DNA of 64,000 bases, from positions 248,001 through 312,000 of the forward strand of contig BCKL01000025.1 of the NCBI GenBank assembly GCA_001600635.1. Direction: 5' to 3'. The position numbers were made by a program, and so were the translations under genes. Position 1 is the first letter of the stretch; the number at the start of each line of letters is the position of its first letter. This document shows, piece by piece, positions 1-12,390 of this stretch. Under the pieces are notes generated by a model. It did not search any database, was not told the origin of the DNA, and saw only the letters and a list, made by a program, of their open reading frames with translations. This DNA comes from Leucosporidium creatinivorum. Lineage: Eukaryota; Basidiomycota; Microbotryomycetes; Leucosporidiales; Leucosporidiaceae.

Positions 1-52
1 CGCGAGAGGTCGGAGAGATCAAAGAATGAGTACAGGACTATCCAGCTACGCC

Positions 53-1041
53 TCACAGCACCCACGGTCCCGCCAAGCTCCAAAGCATCCACCTCGGCTG
101 CTCTTTGCCGAACTCGGCCTTCTCCCTCTGATCCTTCTTCGTGTCGGGCTGCGAGTTGTGCGTCTCGGTCGAGGCTGAGATAGGCGGAGGAGGAATGATG
201 GTACTCGTCACTCGATCCACGACTTGCAGGCGGTAGGTCGAGATTAGACGGCGGAAACGGAGCTCGGCGTTGGAAGGGAGGGCGAGGGCTTCGGGGGAGC
301 AGGCGAGGGTGTTGCTATCGGGGAAGAGGTCATAGCCGTTGCTGTAGGAAGGAGCGTAATTGGTGATGACTGGCGAGGGAAGCGATACCTGGAGGCCCTG
401 CTTCGTGGCTTGGAGAGGAATGGCGATAGCGCTCAGCTCGTCGAAGTCGTTCCAGTCGTCCGAAGGCTCGTCTCTCCACGCGGCGACCTCGAGCAGATAC
501 AGCCCGAAGGGTGCAAGAAGCTGTTCGGCAGTCTGCGAACAGGATCACGTCAGCGAACTATCGGCAGATGGAACAGTCTCGTCCCGCTCACCTTCACTTG
601 CTCGGGGGAACCGAACCAGTCGATGCGATCCTTGAACTCCAGACCGTCGTAGCACCACTGGCACGAGGGCCATCCCCATCTCTTCCACATGGGACCCTCT
701 TCTAGAGTGAAGCTGTCGATTGACCAGCTGTTCGAGCCCTCGCCGGCGGCGTTGGAGCAAGCTCCGCACCTGTACTTCGTCAGAGCAGCGAGCTCCTCAT
801 CCCAGAGCGCTTCGTCGATGAGCTCTTGCTTGACTAGCTCCCAGACCTCGTCAGGAAGGTCTCTGACCGTCGTCTTCGAATCCTGAGCTTCGGCGACTAG
901 CTTCTCTTGTCGGCGGCGGAGCGAGATGAGGTCGATAGCGACAAGGGCGGGCTTGATCTTGGCGTGAGCACCTGCAGCGAATGCCAGCGACCAGGTTTTG
1001 ACCCAGAGCCCGTAGAACAGCGTGACAAAGCTGTAGGGCAT
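53..1041 (-). CDS. Family-X member A (unknown, F-box-like, four-Cys)
   Basis: First of seven paralogues in the window, here called family X. Two exons, 592..1041 and 53..532, join in phase to 309 residues; the intron starts GTGAGC and ends CAG. The N-terminus contains TLFYGLWVKTWSLAFAA, a hydrophobic block shared by the family, then AIDLI and the F-box-like DLPDEVWELVKQELI at about residues 60-75. Next come two cysteine pairs, CGAC and CQWC, spaced like a zinc site. Exon 2 carries the shared FRRLISTYRLQVVDR and ends with PRWMLWSL plus a short tail. The function is unknown; an F-box/SCF adaptor role is only a guess from the LPxEVW motif, because no full F-box follows. The start ATG was chosen by alignment with the other copies. 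It is divergently transcribed from the flippase gene. Confidence 0.8.
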
Positions 1042-1550
1042 TCTGAGCGAGCGTTTCGTGAGGCGGTGGGGCGGCGGAAGCGGTAGGAGGCTGTAGGAGG
1101 GTTGCTAAGAGCGAGAGAGCCTGCGCTGAGGCGTAGGTAGCTTTCAATTGATCCTATAGGCCTCCAGCACGAGTCGAAGCGAGAAGACGAGGATGCTGGC
1201 GGGAGCCAAGAGCTTAAGAGAGCTCGAGAGCTAGAGGTGCTCGCCGTCTCTTGGACTTGTCCGTGTCGCTTCGAATTGTAGAAGAGGCTCGAAAGCACAT
1301 CTAACAGCTTGGTAAGAGCCAACAGATGGCTGCTACTGCGACCAAGCTGACCCTTGTCCGCCTACAGCCCCTCACCACGTCCGCGCCCTCGTCGAACGTC
1401 GGCCAACCCGAAGCAAGCTCTACACTAAAGCAGGAGCTGGCTCAGCTCACCGAACGGGTACAGCTACAGCTACTGCTGCTCCCGACGATCTCGAGCGCGC
1501 GCCAGTCGTCCACCTCACTCGCGGCCGCACGCTCCTCCTGAGCTCGCTTG
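1042..1550. promoter_or_regulatory. Divergent intergenic region, family-X A / NEO1
   Basis: About 500 bases lie between two divergent start codons, so both promoters should be here. I see no TATA box, no repeat and no convincing extra gene; open frames in it are shadows. Confidence 0.5.
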
Positions 1551-4500
1551 ATGAGCCGACCTTCACCTCCGCCGACACCTCCGCCAACCTCTGCCCCGCC
1601 TTCGCCGACTTCGCTACAGAACCGAGACGTGCCCCTCCTCCGCTTGGACGACTCGCACTCGTTCGCAGCCCGAGACCGCGCCCGCCGCGCCTTCGACAGC
1701 AGCATTACTAACAGCATGACGTCCAGCCGCGCCAGCTCTGCTGGGCAGCAGGGACTCACTCCCAGGGAGCGCAAGCAGAGCAATCCGCTCTCGCAGTTCC
1801 GCTCCAACGCTTCGCTCAGGTCGAGCGTCGCTTCGTCGGCGGCGACACTCAAGGGCGACGCTGCTTCCAGTGCAGGCGGTCGCTCAAGAGGTGGATACGG
1901 TGGGAACCCAAGAGGGAAGGATCGCTACTCGGATGCGCCGGACGAGGATGATGATCTGCTAGGAGGAGGGCCGCCGGGACTGCAGGGGCGAGGGGAGTCG
2001 GACGGGGAGTATGACGAGGGCTGGGTGAACGGATTGGAAGCTGAGGAGGAAGGTATTGCATTATTGGGTGGTGACAAGGTTAGTCGACGAGCCTCCGACC
2101 TGCCAAAGCCGAAGCTGACCTTCGCCTGTCCTCGCAGTCCCCTCGGCCTTCGCATCCAGGCAAAGGCGTCTCCCTCCCTTCCCTCGGTCTCTCCAAGAAG
2201 CCCTCCAGCAAACCTCGAACCATCTCTCTCAACGGCGCCGACAAGAAGAGCAAATTCCCAGCCAACGTCGTCCGCAACCAAAAGTACAACGTCCTCACCT
2301 TCGTCCCCCTCGTCCTCTACGAGCAGTTCAAGTTCTTCTACAATTTGTACTTCCTCCTCGTTGCTCTTTCGCAATTCGTGCCCGCCCTGCGTATCGGTGA
2401 GTCCAGCTGGAGTTCCCTCGCAGGAGAGAGCTGACCTCGGCGTTCCCTCACAGGCTTCCTCGCGACCTACGTCGTACCCCTCGCGTTCGTACTCGCGATC
2501 ACCATCGGCAAGGAAGCCTTCGACGACTACAAACGCTACCTCCGCGACGCCTCGGCCAACTCGACCCGCTACCTCCTCCTCGATTCGACCGCCTCACCCC
2601 TCCACTCCAACTCGCACCACTTCGACGCTGAGGAAGGCGGCGCATCCACTTCCAACATCCCCCTCCGTTCCATCCCTTCCAGCAAGATCAAAGTCGGCGA
2701 CATGCTCCTCCTCGAGAAAAACCAACGCGTCCCCGCCGATATGCTCCTCCTTCGCACGTCGGATCCCTCGGGCACCTGCTTCGTCAGGACCGACCAGCTC
2801 GACGGAGAGACGGATTGGAAGCTTCGCGTCGCTGTTGAGCGGACGCAGAGCCTTACCTCGGACGCCGACTTGCTCGAGATTGAAGGAGACGTCTACGCCG
2901 ACCCACCGACCAAGGACATCCACACCTTCATCGGCACCCTCACTCTTCGCTCTCTCCCATCCGCGCTCCCTACGCCAGACCCCGAAGATGGACCCGAGAT
3001 GGAGATCTCGCACCCCGTCGAGCCGCTCACCGCCGAGAACATGTTGTGGGCCAATACCGTCCTCGCAGCGGGCAGCGCCGTCGGCATCGTCGTCTACACG
3101 GGCAGGGAGACTCGAGCCGTCATGAACACAAGTCAGCCGGGCACCAAGACGGGATTGCTCGATATGGAGATCAACCGATTGGCCAAGGTGGGTTGTGTGG
3201 CCGTCGGGGGAGGGAGGACGGAGGCTGACCCTTGCCTCGCTTTTGCAGATTCTTTGCGCCTGCACGTTCGCCCTCTCGGTCATCCTCGTCGCTCTCAACG
3301 GCTTCCGAGGTCACTGGCCTATCTACGTCTTCCGCTTCCTCATCCTCTTCTCCTCCATCATCCCCATCTCGTGCACTGCCTCTGCCTTGCCTGCGTCGCT
3401 CTTCGCTGACCTCGACGCTACTACAGCCTCCGCGTCAACCTCGACATGGGCAAGACGGTCTACGCCCACCAGATCATGCACGACAACGAGATCCCCGAGA
3501 CCATCGTCCGAACCAGCACCCTCCCCGAAGAGCTCGGTCGTATCGAGTACCTCCTGAGCGACAAGACCGGCACGCTTACGCAAAACGAGATGGAGCTTAA
3601 GAAGCTGCACCTCGGTACCATGTCTTACGCCGTCGATTCGATGGACGAGGTCGCCCATCAGCTCGCCACCGCACTTGGAGTACCGGCGCCGAGCGAGGGA
3701 CGGGCGGGCGGTCAGCTTACGACAGGAGTCGCTCTCGCTACGAGGGGTCGTCGTGACATGTCTTCTCGAGTCAAGGATGTCGTCCTCGCTCTCGGTCTCT
3801 GCCATAACGTGAGTACTCGACTGCCTCGAGGCGCGTTGTCGAAGCTGACCCTCTTCGTGCGCAGGTCACCCCCGCCCTCGACGACGACGGCACTATCACC
3901 TACCAAGCCTCCTCCCCCGACGAAGTGGCCATCGTCCGCTGGACCGAATCTGTCGGCCTCACCCTCTCCGCTCGCGACCGAACCTCCATGTCCCTCCGCA
4001 CGACCGCCGGCCAAACCCTCTCCTTCGACATCCTCGAAGTCTTCCCCTTCACCTCCGAGTCCAAACGCATGGGCATCGTCATTCGTGATCGCCAGACGGG
4101 GGAAATCACCTTCTACCAGAAAGGAGCGGACGTGGTGATGGCCAAGATTGTCGTGTACAACGACTGGCTCGAGGAGGAGTGTGGGAATATGGCGAGGGAG
4201 GGGTTGAGGACGTTGGTGATGGCGAGGAAGCGGTTGAGCGAGGAGAACTGGAGGGCCTTCGAGGAGGGGTACAGGGAGGCGAGGGTCAGCCTCGGCGACC
4301 GGAACGTCGCCATCAACCGAGTCATCGCCGAGTATTTGGAGAAGGACCTCGAGCTGTTGGGGGTGACGGGAGTTGAGGACAAGCTGCAAGACGATGTCAA
4401 GATGACGATTGAGCTGTTGAGGAATGCGGGCATCAAGATCTGGATGCTGACGGGGGACAAGATCGAGACGGCGACTTGTATCGCCATTTCCACTAAGCTC

Positions 4501-6117
4501 GTCGCCAGGAATCAGTACATTCATCAGATCGCCAAGCGTACGCCGCTTTTACTCTTGTTGTCTGGATTTCTGTGCGGTGGAGCTGATCGACTCACCGCCT
4601 CGCAGTCAAATCCCCGGCCGACGCTCGCGACGAGCTGGACTTCCTCCAATCTAAGCTCGACTGCTGCCTCGTCATCGACGGCGAGTCCCTACAAGTATGT
4701 CTTCTTGTCGCCGTATCTCTCGTCTCCTCTCCCGATCTGACCTCGGATCCACAGCTCTGCATCGAGCACTTCCGGGACGACTTCATCGAGCTCTCGACCA
4801 AACTCTCGGCCGTCGTTGCTTGCCGTTGTTCGCCCACACAAAAGGCCGATGTCGCTCGTCTTATTCGCGCACACACCAAGAAGCGCGTCTGCTGCATCGG
4901 AGACGGAGGCAACGACGTCTCGATGATCCAAGCTGCCGACGTCGGTGAGTCTGCTCTCCTGCTCACCTCCATCCTCGCCGCGCAGCTGATGTCCTCTCGC
5001 CCTTCCTTTGCACTTCACAGGCGTGGGCATCGTCGGTAAAGAAGGTCGTCAAGCCTCCCTCGCCGCCGACTTCTCCATCAACCAATTCAGCTACCTCACC
5101 AAGCTCCTCGTGTGGCACGGTCGCAACTCGTACAAGCGCTCGGCCAAGCTTGCCCAATTCGTCATTCATCGAGGGTTGATCATATCCATCATTCAAGGTG
5201 AGTTGAGTCTGAGTAGCTTCGCCGAGTCGAAGCTTAGCTGACCTGGCTCCCATCCTCGTTTCCACAGCCGTCTTCTCCTCGGTCTTCTACTTGTGCGCTC
5301 ATCTTTCTTGTCCTCTCATCTCCATCTCCCTCGGTGCTTATGCTGACCCGCTTTCCCGCCGCAGCTCCCCCATCGCCATCTACCAAGGCTGGCTGATGGT
5401 CGGCTACGCCACAGCATACACCATGCTCCCCGTTTTCTCCCTCGTCCTCGACCGCGACGTCAATGAGGATGTGGCCTTGCTGTATCCTGAGCTGTATAAG
5501 GAGCTGACGAAGGTGAATTTGAGCTTGCGGTTCGAGCGCCGAACGAGTGGAAGCTGACCAGCGAGTTCACGCACAGGGACGCTCGCTGTCGTATAAGACC
5601 TTCTTCACCTGGCTCATGATCTCGCTGTACCAAGGTTCGCTCTCTCTTCCTCCTTCCCTCTCTCCCCAGCTCGGCGCTGACCCTCCCTCTCTCTCGACTT
5701 GCAACAGGCGGCGCCATCATGATCGCCTCGCTCGTCCTCTTCGAATCCGAGTTCCTCAACATCGTCTCCATCTCCTTCTCCGCCCTCGTCCTCAACGAGC
5801 TCATCATGGTCGCGGTGGAGGTGACGACTTGGCACTCGCTCATGATCCTCTCGGAGGTCTTCACCCTCGCGCTCTATGTCGTTTCGATCCTGTTCTTGCC
5901 AGAATACTTCGGTGAGTGGTCTGCTTCTTCTTCTAGCTGTCTTGAGCTCGAGCTGACCCCGTCGCCGAGTCGCCCCTCAGACCTCTCCTTCGTCCTGTCC
6001 ACCACCTTCATCTGGAAAGTCGCCCTCATCGTCGCCATCTCGGCCGCACCTCTGTGGATCATCAAGATCCTCAAGGGCCGTTTCGCACCGACGCAGTACG
6101 CCAAGCTGCAGTACTGA
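1551..6117 (+). CDS. NEO1: P4-type ATPase, NEO1-like phospholipid flippase
   Basis: Aminophospholipid-flipping P4 ATPase of the NEO1/ATP9 branch, which acts in Golgi and endosomal membranes. Fourteen exons (1551..2078, 2138..2396, 2454..3187, 3249..3370, 3427..3808, 3865..4537, 4606..4694, 4755..4944, 5021..5197, 5268..5292, 5365..5512, 5577..5634, 5708..5911, 5981..6117) join in phase to 1241 residues; yeast Neo1 has about 1150. Visible are DGETDWKLR in the actuator domain, the phosphorylation motif [16 protein letters not shown], the nucleotide-binding part with [13 protein letters not shown], and the hinge [16 protein letters not shown]. The tail has the NEO1-like [17 protein letters not shown] and further membrane spans. 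Exon 1 adds about 176 residues of Ser/Pro/Gly-rich, probably disordered sequence, the usual place for trafficking signals. A 25-nt exon (5268..5292) is easily missed by gene finders. Confidence 0.95.
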
Positions 6118-6395
6118 GCGAGCGGGAGGGAGGCGCCGAGCCGAGATCCGAGGTCGTGCTGGCTGCTGGCTGGAGTCTTTTGTGTGTAGTGCAAATTGCG
6201 ATTGATTGTTGCACATTGTAGGCTTACCCTCGACTCTGCTGGTGAAAGTGCGAGAGGCCCTTTTCGGCGAAGTCTACTCCGAGAGGTGGCCCTTACCCTA
6301 AATAGGGAGCTACCCCTCACTGCTCTTCCTCTTACTCCTATAAACATATTCCTCCCCTTCAAGACCTCCCTCCTCTCCTCGACCGTCCCAAGATC

Positions 6396-7045
6396 TCAGT
6401 TGAGGCCCTCGCCTCCGAGTCCTCCGCCTGCGGCGGCCTCGGCGCGCTCACGTCCCACGCGAGCAACGTATTGCTTCGAGATAACGTTAAACTGCATGCG
6501 TACGAGCTCGGTCAGCTCTCGGTATGCTAGTGAACAGCGAAGCACGGCAAGGGAAGGAAAACAAGCCGGGAGCAGCGGCAGGAGACGTACAGCTTCCAGG
6601 TAACGCTCCGTGCAGCGAGCGATGCATCCCTCTTCGCTGGGGGAGAGAGAGTCTCCGGGCTTGGTGATGCACTTGACGAAGCTGTCGGTGAAGCAGGTCA
6701 GCTTGAAGCTCAGCGAAGGTTCTCGGCGGAAGCGAGAGCTCACCACTTGTCGCCCATCTTCTGCGAAAGGCGAAGAGCACGAGAGACATGTTAGCTGATT
6801 ACCCTCCTACAGACCTGCCACCGGACCATCAGCTCTCCGCGCGTCTCAGACAGCCGCAAACTCGAGAACGGCGGCTGCATGTCCAGCAATGTCCTACAGT
6901 TCTATAGGCCACTCACGTTAATGAGCTCCTGAGCGTTAGCTACAGCGAGCTGGCTCCTGACCTCGTTCATGACCTGCTCCTTCTTCTGCTGAGTCTCCGC
7001 TGGTGTGAGGCTTCCGCCGCTGGCGCCGCGTCCGAGGAAAGACAT
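6396..7045 (-). CDS. TIM13: Mitochondrial intermembrane-space chaperone Tim13
   Basis: Small Tim protein that, with Tim8, escorts hydrophobic precursors across the intermembrane space. Four exons, 6917..7045, 6744..6760 (17 nt), 6591..6681 and 6396..6491, join in phase to 110 residues. The twin CX3C motif is complete: CFVKC and CIARC, separated by 15 residues. The first cysteine codon is split by an intron, so unspliced reading shows a false serine. Around it are AQELINKMGDK and FNVISKQYVARV, typical of the Tim13 branch. The N-terminal Gly/Ser-rich start is as in other fungi. The C-terminus ends in an Ala/Gly-rich stretch. Confidence 0.93.
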
Positions 7046-7259
7046 GCTGTTGTGTTGTAGTGTGTTGGGTGGTGAAAGAGAAAGCGTGTAGGTCGGTAGC
7101 TGGTAAGGGAGAGAAACGAGCGAAGTGGGGGAGGAGAAGCCGAGCTGGACTTAGCCGCGAGACGAAGTTCGGCGGCTGAGCGAGAGGAGGCTTCTCATCT
7201 CTCCCAGGACGAAAGGTAATAGACAACATGCGATGCATTCTTGGAATGCAAAGATAGTT

Positions 7260-7561
7260 CTAAAGAGGTGGTGCGTATATATGTGAAGCGAACTCGTCCT
7301 GCCAGAGGATGAGTTCGGCGATGGGGGAGGAGTCGAGGTCGACTCTGCGAAGAGGGAGAGCCGAGGCAGGCGTTAGCGAGGCTGTCTACATCCGAGCGCA
7401 CAGCCAAGGTTCCGGACTCACAGAACGGCGATGTACCGGTAATTGAGGTGACGCAGGAGGATGCCGAGGAAGGGAGGGATCTGCGAAACGAGTCGGGATC
7501 AGTCGACTGAGAGCAGGCAAGACCCGCGATGCCGAGGGGAGCGAAAGCTCACCTGTAGCAT
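7260..7561 (-). CDS. Possible small three-exon gene of unknown function
   Basis: Reading the minus strand, ATG-CTA-CAG is followed by two introns that look real (GTGAGC...CAG with a CTGAT branch site, and GTGAGT...CAG with CTAAC). The spliced product is about 50 residues, starting MLQIPPFLGILLRHLNYRY and ending SHIYAPPL. I do not recognise it. It lies between the F-box gene and TIM13 on the same strand. An intron-like stretch also begins right after the F-box stop codon, so these exons could instead be spliced 3' untranslated sequence of that transcript. Confidence 0.35.
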
Positions 7562-7703
7562 CCTACAGCCCAGCAGACATCCAGACCGAGTTGCCGTGCA
7601 AAGTCTCGGGTGGGCGCTGTTGCAAACGAAACGGAGAGACAAGGGTCAGGGACGTCGTTCTTGCTCGGCGATCCTTCGTCGCCCCAAGCACAACCCTACT
7701 CAC

Positions 7704-9026
7704 CTAATCCTCCTCTGGTAGGAAGGTGAAAGCAATTCCACGAGACTTGCAAGCCTCCGTCATCTTCCTAATGTTGCCCTCGGCGCCCCAGCAATCGAGT
7801 ACATCGCGCACGGTGAGGGTCTCGAGGTGGAAGCGTATCGACGTATCGCGCATGACCTCCAGTAGGCGATCCGAGAAGGTGAAGAGGCTGAAGTCGGAAA
7901 AGGAGGAGATCTCGAGGTGGCGAAGGCAGGGAGGAAGGCGCCGGAGAGCCTCGCAGGAGATGTCGGTCGCTGCGACCGAGAGGGATTCGAGTTGCTCGTA
8001 GGAGGGCTCCAAGGCGAAGAGTTGGTCGAAGAGAGGGATGGTGTCGGAGCTGAAGTTGGTCTCGAGGTCGGTGATGGAGGGGTTGACGCGGAACTTGAGG
8101 CGGCGCATCGTCTTGAGTCCCGCCGAGAGGCCGACGAGAAACTCGTCGACCGAAAGTAGGCGCTCCTGGTAGAGATCGAAGGACCACATCGTACCGGCGG
8201 TGGCCTGCATGAACCCGCACAAGGTGTCGGAGGGGATCTCGCAGGCCAATCGAGCCTCCTCGAGCTTGGGAAAGACGAGGAGGGGAGCTGGCCGAGTTCC
8301 GGCGGCGTAAGGGCTCTCGAGCTCGAGCTGCTTCATCTCGGGGAAGAGGAGGGGCACGGGTTCGGCGAAGGTTTGTTGGTGCCATGAGTGGTAGTAGTTG
8401 ACCGGTCGAGGACCGCCGATGAAGGTGAGGATCCGAGGTTTCGAGATGATGGCCTGGAGGAATGGCCAGGCGACCTGGGGATGGATCGTCCGCGCCTGAA
8501 GCCGGACGAGGGAATCGCACACCTCGACGATGAGGGTGAGCTGCTCGGACTCGAGTACATGGCGCTCCTCCGTCTCTGTCGGCGACTCGTCCTCGATTTC
8601 CTCCTCCTCTTCGTCTAAGGTCACGACGAGCTGCCGAGTGTGGAGAGCGAGCTGTGGCCGATCGGCGACGGTGCGCAGGAAGAGGGTCGCCTCGCGGGGA
8701 TTGAAGCTGTAGATCATCAAGAGTTAGCTGCTGCTCCCTGCGCCCACACCGAACGAAACTCCGAGGAGCGATCCAAACGCACATTGCGACGGAGGAGAAC
8801 AGGACGAATTGGGCCGCTGTAGGTGTACAAGTCAGCTCGGTCGTAGAGGAGTAGAGTGACTTTACTCACGAAGATACCACGCCTTGCAAACCAGCGCCAG
8901 CGGCCAAGCCTTCTCATGCGAGCTCCAGCGCGCGAGGCGGCATCCGTGCGTCCTATCCTCGCCCGTTGCGAATAGGAAGATGTGGGTGAGCACCTCGTGA
9001 GGTAGCTGTGCGACTGCTCCCGCCAT
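7704..9026 (-). CDS. F-box protein
   Basis: Probable substrate adaptor of an SCF ubiquitin ligase. Three exons, 8870..9026, 8783..8816 and 7704..8706, join in phase to 397 residues. The F-box is at residues 5-55, with LPHEVLTHIFLFATGED and LALVCKAWYLPAQFVLFSSV. The rest is a leucine-rich C-terminal domain with recurring LExLxxxxTD-like segments (for example YEQLESLSV, LRHLEISSF and FHLETLTV), which resembles degenerate leucine-rich repeats as in many fungal F-box proteins. An acidic patch of seven glutamates lies near residue 100. The substrate is unknown. The ATG at 9026 was chosen because it directly precedes the F-box. Confidence 0.85.
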
Positions 9027-10190
9027 GCCTGTCGTGCTGTGTGAGAACCGGAACCGACGAGAAAGTAGGAAGCCAAGGGGAGCCCCCAGCCTCACCGCCA
9101 GAGAAGCTTCGGCCTCGGGGGCTCTGTCTCTTCGAAATCCTGCAAGATCGCCCATTCAGAGCTTCGGGGCTTCTGCTGAGCACTTTAGCACCCCTCGGCT
9201 GTAGGAAGGAGCTGCCAGTACCAAGGAAGTCTATCGCCGAGTCGCCGAGTCGCCGAACCTAATGCAGTACATACGACCAGCTTTGCACATCTCACCGGGC
9301 AACTCCCACACCGCTCGAGTTTTTCACAACAATGAACAGAACACGATCGGCAAGGAAGCTCCAGCTCCGCTTTACTGTGGAGTAGACTGAGCGGGGGACC
9401 GTTCTCGGCGAGGACAAAAAGCCTGCCTTTCGCCTGTCGGAGAGCTCAACGCGCGGTGGCTCGCATGTAGCACGGGTTTGCCGTTTCTGGAGTCCAGTCA
9501 AAGGAGAATAAGGACCTACAGAACAGAGCTGTCGCCGAGCTCAGAGGAGCATGAGCGCCAGCACCGAGCCGAGGGAGTTTGTGCGCCGAACCGAGGCTGG
9601 AGGGTCGTGTGTTGCAGCAGCTTTACCATCGAATCCAGAGTGCTATGATTCATTACACTTTTGGGCGAACCGACGGACCGGCAACTGTCACCCATGCGGC
9701 AACGAAAGCAGACCGAGGTGGCAGGCAAGTGAGCAAACTCGGCGCCCGTCTCGGAAGCGCTGTGGAAGGGCTTCACATCGCTAAAAGGGACCCGCTCTTG
9801 GCCAGTACTGCACTGTAATATCAGCTCAATACCTTGCCAGTTTCTCGAGGCTTCCTTGCAGCGTGTTCTTGACTTGGCCTCTGAAGAGCGAGGCCGAGTA
9901 AAGGCCGGCGCCGATGGTAGGCCAAACCTTCATGACTTCCTTCTTTTTTCGTTCGGGAGAAAGCGACTTTCCTTCGTAACTCCACAGCAGTATCCTCGGC
10001 AGAGTTTGCGTATGAGAGCTCGACCAACTCTCGGTAGTAGCGAAAGGAAGCCAGTTAGCTGCGCCGAGCCTGAGCCTCGCAAGAGCATCGATGAGCGGGC
10101 GAGCTTCGCAGGGCAGCAGAGCTCTCCCAGCTCTCTGTAATCGCCTGCAGTATACTATCTACTTCATAACAAGAGCTCTATGAACACGCT
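9027..10190. other. 1.16 kb without a confident gene
   Basis: Upstream of the F-box gene and downstream of the MFS gene, both on the minus strand. It should hold the F-box promoter. Open frames are short and lack homology I recognise. The only hint of coding is a 35-codon minus-strand frame at 9826..9933 starting MKVWPTIGAGLYSASLFRGQ. A short GCCGAGTCGCC tandem occurs near 9238-9256. Confidence 0.4.
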
Positions 10191-12390
10191 CTATACGCCT
10201 CCGACCGGCTTGCTGACCTTGGGGAATCGCACGACCGCGAGGATGATAGCTGCGAGCAGCGCGACGGCCTGTAGACGTAGAGAGTCAGCTTTTCAACCTC
10301 TAGAAGAGAAATCAAACAGAGTCGAGCTCACGGCGTTGAGGTCAAAGACGAGGAAGGGCTTCTCAATCTCCGAGAGGTAGGCCAGGAGGAAGCCGAATCT
10401 GAAGAGGGCAGGCTGATCAGCTCGCTGCATCTGACCCTCGCGGATGGCCACTCGACTCGAGCAGAAGAAGGAGACGGATAGACGTACACGCTAACGGTGA
10501 GGGTCACAGCGAGCGCCTCGACGAGCGCAATTCCGGCGAGAGCCTCCGACTGTTGAGCGGGAGGTACGAGCTCAAGAAGCACTCCCTTTGCTGCAGGAGC
10601 GGTACCAGAGGCGAGAGGGAGGATCGCCGCAGCTGTTGAAGGGAGAGAAGTCAGTTCGGCGATGCACCTCACGCTGCTCGGCGGAACCCACCAGCATAGA
10701 TTTGCCATCCTTCACTGATGAACGACGCGCCAGCGGTGAGAAGAACATCGACAACCAGACTACTGCGTAGGAAGGCGAGGTCGAAGTGCGAGTCTTGAGG
10801 GGCGTTGGTGGGCTTGGGCGGGGGCGTCGGCTCGACGGCGGGCGTTTCGGGGAGGGCTGGGAGAGGGTCAAAGTCGGCGGGTGACGTCGGAAGAGCGTCT
10901 GCCGTTGATGATAGTGGTGATGGTGGTGAAACGTTGGATTTGGAGTAGAGACGACGACCGAGAGCGATGATTCGGGGAAAGAGGAGGGTGAGGAAGGCGC
11001 CTCGAGAGGCGGACGTGAGGGACATCATGTAGCCGTTCTGTTCGTGACAAGAAGTGAGCTTCTTTGATCTGCTGTCGCTAGTGACAAGTGGTCGAGGACG
11101 AAGAGAGAATCGCGCACCTTCTTGACGCCAAAGCCGAACTCGTTGGTGGCGATCTGCGAGGGACAGGGTCAGCCACAGCGCTTGAGTGAGTAAGCGAAAC
11201 GATTCTGCATACCATTTGAAGCATCATGGGTACGTAGCCGGTCGCAAAGAGACCCGTGGCTGCGAGCGAGAGACCGGCCGGGTCAGCATCGCTCCTTCTC
11301 CTTGAGTGACTCCGCCACAAACTGCTTCTGCAGCTCCTCGGACACAGCTCCTCCTCTCCCGATACGCTTGTGAGACTCTACTTACCTGTTCCCAGCGCCA
11401 GCAAAGTCACGCCCCAGTACCGCTTCCCATCTCCGCCGTCCTCCTTCTCAATTCTTCTCGGTCCCAAGGCTAGGAGCGGCTTGAGCATGCCCCTGATGCC
11501 TGTGGCGCCCTTCTCGTCTGTCGGCTCGGGTGCAATGTAGGGCAGACAGGTGGAAGAGAGGAAGGTCGAGAGGACGAGGAGGGCGAAAGTGAGTTGGAAG
11601 GGGGCAGCATCGCCGAAGTGATCCCCTACAGCTCCCCCGATAGAGAAGCCCGCGCAAGAGCCCAGCATGAAGGTGCCTTGGAGGATGCCAAAGCTTGCGG
11701 TACGCTCTTCGGGGAGGACGAGAGCGTTGACGAAGGTGTTGGCCGTGAGCATGTAGCCCTGAACGAAAGACGAGGTCAGTCTCGGACGACGTATAAGCGA
11801 TGGCTCAACGTACAGCTCCTCCTCCGAGGATTGTCAAGAGCTGAGACCACTGCAGGATCCGAATGCCGAGGAGACCACTGTCGAGCACTGCGAAGAGCTC
11901 GGTTAGGACTTGTTTGGTGCTCGGTAATGGTACTGGACTCACCGGCATACGTCTGACAGAGGTTGCGTAGAGCTGGGACTGCAGTCTGAGCCAGCATAGC
12001 CTTGCGAGGGCCGTATCGGCGCATGAGCCAGCCGGTGGAGAATAAGTTGAGGAGTCCGGACCTGTAAAGGAGCGGGAGATGAGCAAGATGAAACTGAAGG
12101 ATTGTAAGGGTGATCAGGACTTACAAGGTTGTTAGAGTGACCATGAACGAGATGTTGGTTACGGAGAGCTTCGACGCCTGCCGAGCGGAGCAATCCTCGC
12201 ATACTCGCTCGCTCATGACCTTTATTTGATACAGCAGAGGCGTCGCCGTCGATACGAAAGCCACCGACAACATGAAAGACACTACGAGGAGGCGTCGGAA
12301 GGGGGAGAAAAGGCGAAACGATTGGGAGGGTTGCGCGATAGGCTCCGGCGCCTTGTTGGCCAGCAGTGGCGTTGACTCGGAGGCTGCCAT
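10191..12390 (-). CDS. Major facilitator superfamily transporter
   Basis: Twelve-span MFS permease; substrate not recognised. It is split into about nine exons. The start MAASESTPLL contains an acidic dileucine-type signal, often seen on vacuolar fungal transporters, so a vacuolar location is possible. Membrane segments read in order, for example LLVVSFMLSVAFVSTATPLL (span 1), a loop with GWLMRRYGPRKA (the classic span 2-3 MFS loop), GTFMLGSCAGFSIGGAVGD (span 5), and FGFLLAYL and LLAAIILAVVRF near the end. A long central loop follows span 6. An upstream in-frame extension exists, but the ATG at 12390 gives the family-like N-terminus. The last exon ends KVSKPVGGV. Confidence 0.88.
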
